A stretch of DNA of 64,000 nt, from positions 1 to 64,000 of the forward strand of contig JABTUJ010000005.1 in the NCBI GenBank assembly GCA_015075445.1, given 5' to 3'. The first letter of the stretch is position 1, and each line of letters starts with the position of its first letter. Both the position numbers and the translations under genes were made by a program. Below the pieces are notes generated by a model. That model was not told the DNA's origin. It saw only the letters and a list, made by a program, of their open reading frames with translations, and made no database searches. Positions 56,201 through 64,000 of the stretch are shown here, piece after piece. The stretch comes from Verrucomicrobiales bacterium (GTDB taxonomy: Bacteria; Verrucomicrobiota; Verrucomicrobiia; Limisphaerales; J093).

Positions 56201-59200
56201 TCTGGCCCGTGCCGTCGTCCGCCTTCAGCGTGATGGTCGTTTGGCCCGTACGCACCCCGGCAGGAGCGGCCCGAACACTCCAGGTGTTGGTCCCGCCGGC
56301 GTCGACACCGATCTTCGTGATGGTGATGTTGCCATCCGGGAGCAACTCCTGATCCGAGGAACTTGCGGTCACCACGATCGTCGTGGGCGTTTCCGGATCC
56401 CAGACCTTGAACTCGGTCGGCCCGAACACGGTCGCGCTGAGGATGCTCGAGTTCGGAACGGTCTGGACGAACTCGGGCGGGTTGTTGACCGCACGCACCG
56501 TCAGTTTGAAGGTCCGGCTGTCGCTGTACGGGCCATTGGCAACGGTGACTTGGATGTTCGCCTCCCCATTCAGGTACTTCCGCGGGGTGATCGTGAGCGT
56601 CCGTGTGGCACCGCTGCCGGCGATGTCAATCTTCTCGACCAGCGTCGGGTTGGTCACCGCGGTGGCGGTTACCGTGACGGTACCGGCGGACTGGACATCG
56701 CCGATGGTCACGACGACGTTCACAGGCGTAGCCTCATCCGTCGCCACGTCCGCAATTGGCTGGATCGTCGGCTGCGTCAGGATGTCGAGCTGCCAGCCGT
56801 TGGCGATGGAGCCCTTGACATCCCCGTCGGTCGCCACCGAGTCGATGATATACAGCGACCAGGTGCCATTCGGATCGGTTCCCGTAAACGCGCTCAGATT
56901 CGAGGCATGCACGGTGGGCGCGCCTGGGAACGGCGGTACGGTGCCGGTCACCGCCGGCCGGAAGACGCCCGAGCTGAGGGGACTCGGAATGGCCACGGTC
57001 GCCTCTCCGGTAAAGTTCGTGTTGGCCAGGACGAGGTTAATGTTCGCCGCGGCGGTGGTTCCTCCCCGGCCACTCATCAGAACGACGTTGGTGGACGGGC
57101 CCACCAGCAGGATATCCACATCCCGCGGAACCGGGTGGTTGAAGCCGAAGAGCGACACTTTCACCTCGGCGACCTTCCCGAGGAGGTTGCTCACCACGAT
57201 GCTGGACGGATAGGGTTCGGCTACGTTGGTGTCATAGATGGTGATGGGAGCCCCGTTCGCATAGAGCGGGTTGTTCGGGGCGAGCACGCTCAATCGGAAG
57301 CTGGTGGAAGCCTGGCCCGCCGCAGGGTCCGTGACGGTCAACAGAACGTCCGCTTCCCCGGCCGCGTTGCCGACCGGGTAGAGGGTCACCGTGCGCGATC
57401 CACCCGTGCCCAGCAGCACGATGTTCTCGGCCGGGAGCAGCTTGGTGTTGGTCGAGGCCGCCGTCACTACCAAGTCGCCCGCGTCATGATCGACATCCGC
57501 CACGGTGAACGCGATGGGACCCACCGGGACACCCGCGGGTGTGACCTGCTTGGGAATGACCGAGATGGTGGGATTGTCGTTCACCGAGTTGATGACGTAT
57601 TGGACGACGTTCGTGGCCCGGAAGCCATCCTTCGCCCACGCTTCCACGGTGATCGGGACGGTGCCGAAGAAGTTCAGGGCGGGTGTGAGTTTGAGCGTCG
57701 CGTTCGTCCCGGTGAGGGTCGTCTCGACGGCGACGTTGGCGGACCCGGAGCGGGCGACGACGTTGGTCACCTCGCTGTAGGTGCTCGCCACGCTGAAGGG
57801 CACGGTGACGACCACGTCCTCGTTGTTCGTGATGTTCACCAGGTTGAGGATGGCCGGGGCTGGGAAGATGTTGAGCAACCACCCGCCCTGGATCCGGTCG
57901 GTCTTCAGGGTGGTCTGGTTCATCATGTACAGCTCCCAGACACCGTTCGGATTGGTGCCGATGAACTCGCTCAGGGCGCTCGCATAGGGCACGGCGGGCG
58001 CGGGCGACAGCAGGTTGCCGGTTCGATAACTGCCCGGCCGATAGGTGCCCGTCACGATCGGCCCGTTCTCGGAGATTGCGTTCGCGGCCGCGTCATCCAG
58101 GGTCAACCGCGTATCGAACACCGGCGTGATTCCACCCGCGCCGCGCATCAAGGCGACCTTGTTCCCGGCCGGGCCGACCAGGAGGAGATCGAGGTTGGCG
58201 GGATCAGGGAACTGCAGGTTGGCCAGCACGACGGTCAGTTTGCCGATGAGCCCGGTCACACCGGCGACGGTGTTCGACGACGGGTACTTGGTGGCCCGGT
58301 TCTCCAGCTCAATCGCCACGGGATCCGTACTCGCGAAGACGGCATTGCCCGCCGCATTCACCGTGACGTTGAATGTCGCCGTGTTGGTCCCACCGGCCGC
58401 GTCCACGACCTGGATCGTCAACGTGGTGGTCCCGGTCGCCGCACCCTTGGGTGCGACCGTGACGATCCGGTTGGTGGCCTGCGCGCCGGTCGCAAAGAAG
58501 ACATGGTCCAGCGGAACGACCGCCGGGTTCGAAGAGGCGGCAGCGCTCAGCACGAGGTTGGCCGCGGGGGTGTCGATGTCGGTGACGTGCGCGTTGAGGC
58601 TGGCGGCGACGCCGGCAACCGTGGTGACCTGATTGGTGCTCAGCACAATGGACGGCGCCTGGTTCACGAAGGTCACGCGGAGTTCGAAGGTGGCGGTGAC
58701 CTCCGGCCCTTTGCCGTCCGTCACCTTCACGGTCATCGTGTTGGTCCCGTAAGCATTCGTCTTGGGCGTGATGGCGAGTGTCCGGTTGGCGCCGCTGCCT
58801 CCGGGAACCAAGCCTGCGTTTTCGACCAGCGCCGTGTCACCGGAGGTGGCGCTCACCGTGAGGCCTTCGGGGGCGACGGTCTGGCTGCCCACCGTGAGGT
58901 TGAGCGTCGTGGACTTGTTCTGTTCCACCGTGACCACGTTGGTCGCCAGACTGATCGTCGGTGGCGTCCAGAGGTTCAAGGTCCAGGAACCGATCGCGCC
59001 GGCGTCCGTCACCTTGTCGTCCATCACGTAGAGCTGCCACGTGCCGGCGGCGCCGCTGCCGATGAACTCGGCGAGGGTCGTGGCGTAAGGACCCGCGGGC
59101 GCACCGGCCGGGAAGGGGAAGTTGTCCCCCTTGTAGCTCGCCGGCTTGTAGGTGCCGTCCGTCAGGCGACTGAACTGCGGCAGGGCATTGGCCGCCGCGT

Positions 59201-59564
59201 CGTCCAGCGTGAACGTCACCTTGCTCAGGCTCGCGTCGGGGACGCCGATGCCCGCGTCGCTCATCAACACCACTTTCCGCGGCGTGGCCGCGTTGGTGTT
59301 GACCAGCAGCAAAGCCATGTCGGGGGCATAGCCGTGCGTGACACTGCCCAGGGTCACCGTGACCTTCTCGACGGTGTGGGTGATGTTCGTGGGCACCACC
59401 ACCTTGGAGGGGTAGGGCGCCGCAGCCGCGAAATCGTTGACCGTGATGCCCTCATTATTCGTCACGCTAAACTGCGCGACGGCGGACACCACGAATGTCA
59501 CTGCGGCTAACGCACCAACCAGCAATCGCTCGAGACGACGGGTGCAGTTGTGGATAGTCCTCAT
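50217..59564 (-). CDS. Giant secreted protein with seven P-domains and many Ig/cadherin-like repeats
   Basis: A 3115-residue exported protein. The signal peptide is at about 10-32 (LLVGALAAVTFVVSAVAQ). Seven proprotein-convertase P-domain-like modules begin near residues 36, 408, 766, 1136, 1640, 2128 and 2494. Each opens with a P[IV]xIxDxNxAxPYPS-like strand and ends in WxLYVxD...GxIxGGWxLxI. Between them lie Ig/cadherin-like domains (NNAPV-type linkers such as VNQAPVILA and VNQPPMVTG). The C-terminus has GTLTVEWTGRGTLQAAP and ends in LFGRIRR, the tail common on exported PVC proteins. No protease catalytic domain is present, so it is likely a structural or adhesive surface protein. A ribosome site (GAGGGA) precedes the ATG, and a terminator follows the stop. 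Confidence 0.88.
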   Translation of the reverse strand: MRTIHNCTRRLERLLVGALAAVTFVVSAVAQFSVTNNEGITVNDFAAAAPYPSKVVVPTNITHTVEKVTVTLGSVTHGYAPDMALLLVNTNAATPRKVVLMSDAGIGVPDASLSKVTFTLDDAAANALPQFSRLTDGTYKPASYKGDNFPFPAGAPAGPYATTLAEFIGSGAAGTWQLYVMDDKVTDAGAIGSWTLNLWTPPTISLATNVVTVEQNKSTTLNLTVGSQTVAPEGLTVSATSGDTALVENAGLVPGGSGANRTLAITPKTNAYGTNTMTVKVTDGKGPEVTATFELRVTFVNQAPSIVLSTNQVTTVAGVAASLNAHVTDIDTPAANLVLSAAASSNPAVVPLDHVFFATGAQATNRIVTVAPKGAATGTTTLTIQVVDAAGGTNTATFNVTVNAAGNAVFASTDPVAIELENRATKYPSSNTVAGVTGLIGKLTVVLANLQFPDPANLDLLLVGPAGNKVALMRGAGGITPVFDTRLTLDDAAANAISENGPIVTGTYRPGSYRTGNLLSPAPAVPYASALSEFIGTNPNGVWELYMMNQTTLKTDRIQGGWLLNIFPAPAILNLVNITNNEDVVVTVPFSVASTYSEVTNVVARSGSANVAVETTLTGTNATLKLTPALNFFGTVPITVEAWAKDGFRATNVVQYVINSVNDNPTISVIPKQVTPAGVPVGPIAFTVADVDHDAGDLVVTAASTNTKLLPAENIVLLGTGGSRTVTLYPVGNAAGEADVLLTVTDPAAGQASTSFRLSVLAPNNPLYANGAPITIYDTNVAEPYPSSIVVSNLLGKVAEVKVSLFGFNHPVPRDVDILLVGPSTNVVLMSGRGGTTAAANINLVLANTNFTGEATVAIPSPLSSGVFRPAVTGTVPPFPGAPTVHASNLSAFTGTDPNGTWSLYIIDSVATDGDVKGSIANGWQLDILTQPTIQPIADVATDEATPVNVVVTIGDVQSAGTVTVTATAVTNPTLVEKIDIAGSGATRTLTITPRKYLNGEANIQVTVANGPYSDSRTFKLTVRAVNNPPEFVQTVPNSSILSATVFGPTEFKVWDPETPTTIVVTASSSDQELLPDGNITITKIGVDAGGTNTWSVRAAPAGVRTGQTTITLKADDGTGQKESSAFLLTVLPNLAFENPTAIIIPEGLRGLNDPVTANGTATPYGSKITVSGVGGVVRKAEVRLFGLTHPFPQDLNVLLVSPAGKKVMLMAHAGGGTAVNNANITFTDTAANAIPQSGAITSGNYRPAQYGTVVPMPAPAPGVPYAATLAGVNGDAANGTWELFVLDDTFPQGGQIAGGWRLLLDTAPVIVPIGAQTTPENTPLEVPIELSAGLVNPASLTVTAAASGNRPDGLVVPAGLVVSGTNLTRTLLITATTNYPSAVSAEHGTNLITLTVTDGTSTSSRSFPLMVTYVDQPPFVTTATNVYTINQNGEASIVFTFSDVDSTLGTSNVVFGSSVPSLLPVDNIKFAYATNAVRARDEGAGRADAVVLAKPATNAFGSTVLSFSITDRTNTTTHSVTLNVNQVNQAPVILAADFADKSVTAGTATTNITFRVADVETPAKDLVVTAVSSNQDLVPNSNIVLVNNGENRTIQLIPVGIRTGVAVITITVEDGGLAGAGKLTTTATLRLTVTPSPEAVFANTAPITVRDANTAQPYPSVISVSNVVGNVHRVTVTLAGLTHTAPGDVDVLLVAPSGQAVMLMSGTGIRNPAENVQLVFDDGGAEIPIRGSLVSGTYKPSNYNPNESMTPPAPARPYGETLATLGGLNPNGDWKLYVRDIAASQVGQIAQGWVLKITPRPTILVSSPAPNTPLIMAQDTQGTISLSIFDSSTAASNLTLRAESSNPTLLPNANVTFAPVATGSTNYTATVKPALYQYGTNNLRLIVSRSDGASASTVVPMSVTPVNVPPTFSRLLDQVTDEGVPVTVSFLVQDVDTPLARLTIEATSLDQNVVTNANLRFFDTVTNKLVGLPSDLLELKLIPNTGVQSGTVTIRLVVTDQWANVGTNYVTNEFSLQIRPVNQAPTISAIADQVTPAGTPTPAIPFVVTDREPGALTVTATSSDQTLVKNASIVVSPSGGSTTNRTVQITPEKGVNGKAVITLEVKDAGNKTTTTSFVLTVRPSPERVFANSTPIVINDNAAATPYPSAIQVNGFNGHVSRVVVTLNGFAHRFPQDAGALLVSPTGQKVMLMNRTGGGTAVTNVTLTFDAAAANAVPQGTALVTGTYRPADYKIPSGYNLPAPAPASPYSTNLATFNGHSPNGTWSLYVVDDTPSDAGVITGGWSLAITTDPVIMGLQNLTQEMNTPAQQNFTIADDSIGDPGFTFTATSTNTALVANTNITFIGSGTNFAVSAKPSLNVAGQTEVTVNATNADGRTATSKFRVVFTVVNYPPVITPIADQTIAAGTVASVNFDYSDLETPKNNLILSYTSSNTSLVPLSNIELAGGQLFVEPVGAATGETEITISVAEPAPPAGGGLVSTESFVLRVAAPAVSALGANVEGITINDNAAATPYPSVINIAGVEGQVVGVSVSLSKFAHRFPDDVSILLVGPEGQSVVIMSRAGGGAPVSNLRLNFADDASASLPDNTLIAAGTYKPTSYRTTETFFAPAPAGPYGKTLSVFNGTNPNGDWSLYVQDDQQSEAGVIAGGWLLRILTDVPVIAPIEPQVTDENVTLAVPVNVFAPGVDPEDVVVKVESSQVNPPGLIQSLEITGNGTGRTLVITPRPNYPSVVSKNDGTAVITVTLETPAATNTVAFPLTVRYVNQPPMVTGLANTSTPVNIPLAMMFSVADVDSPATALVVSAAVTDPSRGRVTLQPAGAGNWRLTFTPSGPLGAAEIAVTAMDEASSTRVPFVVTVEPASYPIISTIAAQSTPKNVALVVPFTVTNTRTPNVTVSGYAESTALVQSVVIAGASGSYTVTITPVLNAVGQTRVILEADDTLSKGFAAFDLTVTFVNYPPVLAAIPDQTGSAGTPVVVPLNVSDVDNALTELTYRAEWSNSNLVSGVNFTVSSTAVSATVSLIDEEIGTSVITVMVSDGVSTAVQTFNLEVSEAGQPEFTAIRRNPDGTLTVEWTGRGTLQAAPTVVGPWQDVTGATSPYTFAPSEAMLFGRIRR

Positions 59565-60152
59565 GGCTTCCCTCAATTGGTGATGTGGTTGCATTCCAGA
59601 CAAATTGTGGCGCCAACAAACCAAGTTGGCTAACTCTTGGCAAGAAGAATCTTAAGCCGACTACGGCAACCCACTAGGCCCCACAAATCCGCACCACGAA
59701 CCCCCGCCCCCCGCCCCCCGCCGTGGACGATGCACCGCCCCGCCCTCCGGTCGTGATCCTCCCGTCCGGCGCCCGCTCTGGATCCCGCCTCCCACCTCCA
59801 TGCGGTCCTGAACCGTGGCCTGTATCACAGCGACATACTATTGGGAATGAATCGCTTACGACAGCAGTCGTCCCGGCATGAACGCGCTCCCGCACCTCCT
59901 CTCGCAACCCCCGGGTTCCCCGACCCGATTTCGCCGCCACCCCGTGCGGTTCCTTGCCCCCACACACCCCACGAGACACCCCGGTCGTCGCACCTATCGA
60001 CCGCGGAAGATGTTCCGACACCCACGACCTCCCAAACTGCTCTCCCTCACCCGGTGGATGACCTCGCTGGCGCCATGCGCTAATCTCCGTGCAGGTGGCG
60101 CCCCGGACCTCGCTCAAGCCGGCCGTGCTTCTGGGCGCACCCTCGTTGTCAC
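59565..60152. other. Divergent intergenic region upstream of the giant gene
   Basis: These 588 bases contain the 5' region of the giant gene. A small inverted repeat GCCAAC/GTTGGC (59612-59617 and 59625-59630) is in a less GC-rich stretch near 59580-59670 that probably carries its promoter. Next comes a C-rich run (about 59700-59720). Small open frames on both strands (for example 59674-60243 minus) lack family features and overlap the start of the U32 gene, so they are not called. Confidence 0.5.
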
Positions 60153-62963
<2,811 letters not shown>

Positions 62964-63111
62964 CCGGCAGGGCAGGTTCCCGCTGGCAGGTTTCGGCTTG
63001 CCCCACCTACCGCGCTCGGATTCCATAATCGCGCTGCAAATCGAGCGTAAGGCTGGCTTGGAACAACCCCAGCGGCTCGCAGCCCGACAAACCCGAACCC
63101 CGTTGCCGACC

Positions 63112-63687
63112 ATGACCCGCCTCACCTTGGGAACCCTGTGCGCCGCCCTCGCCCTGTTCGTCTGGGGCGCCGCCTTCTGGATGAGTCCGCTACCCTATAC
63201 TGTCCTGGGCCGAACCGCCGACGACGCGGCCGCCGGCAAGGCCTTGCTCGAGCATTTCCCCGCCGACGCCACCTACGTGCTGCCCGGGATGTACAACCCG
63301 GACGACCGGCTCACCGCCCTCCACACGACCGGTCCCATCGCGATGATTCACCTGCGGCGAGCGGGTCGGCCGGTGATGTCGCCGCTGGTCCTGGCGACGG
63401 GCTTCCTGCAGCAACTGGCGACGGTGATGCTGATCGGCGCGCTGCTGACGCGGGCGGCGCCGGCTCTGCGCAGCTACGTGGCCCGGGTGCGGTTTGTCAC
63501 GGTGGCAGGCATCGCGGTCGCGGTGTTCACCGACCTGGGGGCCCCGATCTGGTGGCATCATCCCTGGCCTTTCCACCTCGTTTCGGCCGTCTATACCGTG
63601 ACGGCGTGGTTCGTGGCCGGACTGGTCCTCGCCGCGTTCCTCCGTCCGCCGGCCCCGCTCGCCGTGACGGTACCGGTCGCCGCCTGA
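63112..63687 (+). CDS. Small membrane protein of unknown function
   Basis: A 191-residue protein with about four hydrophobic segments (TLCAALALFVWGAAFWM at the start, LQQLATVMLIGALL, VTVAGIAVAVFTDLG, VTAWFVAGLVLAAFL). The soluble loop after the first segment contains TYVLPGMYNPDD. I do not recognise a family with certainty. The ATG at 63112 opens a signal-anchor-like segment; the open frame extends to 62998 but the extension is unlike a protein. It lies about 150 bases after the U32 gene and may be transcribed with it. Confidence 0.75.
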   Translation: MTRLTLGTLCAALALFVWGAAFWMSPLPYTVLGRTADDAAAGKALLEHFPADATYVLPGMYNPDDRLTALHTTGPIAMIHLRRAGRPVMSPLVLATGFLQQLATVMLIGALLTRAAPALRSYVARVRFVTVAGIAVAVFTDLGAPIWWHHPWPFHLVSAVYTVTAWFVAGLVLAAFLRPPAPLAVTVPVAA

Positions 63688-64000
63688 ATCCCCGCTCGAG
63701 AAGCCCGGCGTCGGAACCGCAGGCGTGAGACAAAATCCCGGCTGCCTCGGCGGCTGATCCTCTGTGTCCTCCCGAGCTCTGTGCTGAATCCCGGTCCGGT
63801 TGTTCAGCACAGAGCTCGGGAGGACACAGAGAACAACCGCAGCGGACAGCCCCCCTTTCGGTATCGAGCTTTCTAGGTGCCTCGGCGCAAAATCGAGCCC
63901 AGCACGAACAATCCGAAGATTTGTGTCGCACACCCCGGAACCGCGCACCGGTCATTTTTCCCTCGAAATGCGGGCGGGCCCGGCGCAGGCTCCCACGCCA
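63688..64000. other. 3' region with palindrome, no gene recognised
   Basis: These last 313 bases hold the large palindrome at 63760-63831. Minus-strand open frames through this part (63190-63955) are shadows of the membrane-protein gene and of the palindrome. The final 150 bases show nothing I can identify, and a gene crossing the window edge cannot be excluded. Confidence 0.5.
63760..63831. repeat. Palindrome with 29-base perfect arms
   Basis: The left arm 63760-63788 begins CTCTGTGTCCTCCCGAGCTC and the right arm 63803-63831 is its exact reverse complement, around a 14-base loop. No T-run follows on either strand, so it is not a standard terminator. CTCTGTGTCCTC-type palindromes recur between genes in many bacterial genomes and may be REPIN- or MITE-like. 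Confidence 0.8.

Noticed and set aside
56241-59510. A 1089-residue plus-strand open frame
   Set aside because: It is antisense to the giant P-domain gene; its residues are dominated by Arg, His, Gly and Val.
63760-63831. Palindrome as an intrinsic terminator
   Set aside because: No T-run follows the stem on either strand, so it does not meet the usual form.

Overview
The window is high-GC chromosomal DNA from a bacterium of the PVC group, most likely a Verrucomicrobiota member. The lineage is inferred from gene content. A secreted DUF1592/DUF1588-type cytochrome protein is paired with a Tat-exported DUF1552 protein. There are a short prepilin-like protein with an LDG-type tail, a very long secreted protein of P-domain and Ig-like repeats, and a GH172 lipoprotein. 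Gene starts are dense and many neighbours overlap by 4 bases (ATGA). No tRNA, rRNA, CRISPR array or intact insertion sequence was recognised.

Layout. 1-2676: a PEP/pyruvate-binding protein. 2681-9209 (minus): a sulfate-assimilation and sulfur amino acid operon, transcribed cysT-cysW-cysK-metB-like-second metB-like-cysA. A short Cys-rich upstream ORF and an operator-like dyad precede it. 9536-13915: a giant 2-hydroxyacyl-CoA dehydratase activase fusion. 13992-16453: fatty-acid genes fabG, acpP and fabF, with the 5' end of fabF broken by apparent indels. 16576-17801 (minus): a sirohydrochlorin chelatase and a pterin-carbinolamine dehydratase. 17991-24826: a type I restriction-modification cassette (hsdR, unknown zinc-ribbon gene, hsdM, hsdS, ASCH gene). 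24948-25473 (minus): a MazF/PemK-like toxin with its antitoxin, followed by a 106-base REPIN-like palindrome. 25770-29482: the DUF1592/DUF1552 pair. 29493-31399 (minus): an ATPase plus TOPRIM-like gene pair that looks like a defence module. 31522-36029 (minus): GH172 lipoprotein, papain-like peptidase, HtrA. 36171-38530 (plus): coiled-coil zinc-ribbon protein and B12-type radical SAM protein. 38382-41100 (minus): SDR protein and PQQ-like propeller. 41318-44682 (plus): a sugar operon (TIM-barrel isomerase, Gfo/Idh/MocA dehydrogenase, FucP-type symporter). 44714-47061 (plus): Ser/Thr kinase and HEAT-thioredoxin fusion. 47176-48771 (minus): the N-terminal half of a split CarB. 49139-49927 (minus): prepilin-like protein. 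50217-59564 (minus): a 3115-residue seven-P-domain protein ending at a clear intrinsic terminator. 60153-63687 (plus): a double U32 peptidase/RlhA-like protein and a small membrane protein.

Functional threads. Sulfur: import of sulfate, cysteine synthase, transsulfuration, and a CbiX/SirB chelatase that could supply siroheme. Defence: 17991-31399 carries a type I RM cassette, a toxin-antitoxin pair and an ATPase/TOPRIM-like pair, interrupted by the DUF1592/DUF1552 genes. Mobile or dispersed small repeats sit in the gaps: a REPIN-like palindrome at 25514 with a half-copy at 49025, a 29-base-arm palindrome at 63760, a verrucomicrobial-style dispersed repeat at 9375 and 39283, tandem hairpins at 47074, and a 25-base direct repeat at 16480. 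None of these is explained by the coding genes. They are the least described part of the window, together with the unknown gene inside the RM operon, the Cys-rich upstream ORF and the ATPase/TOPRIM pair.
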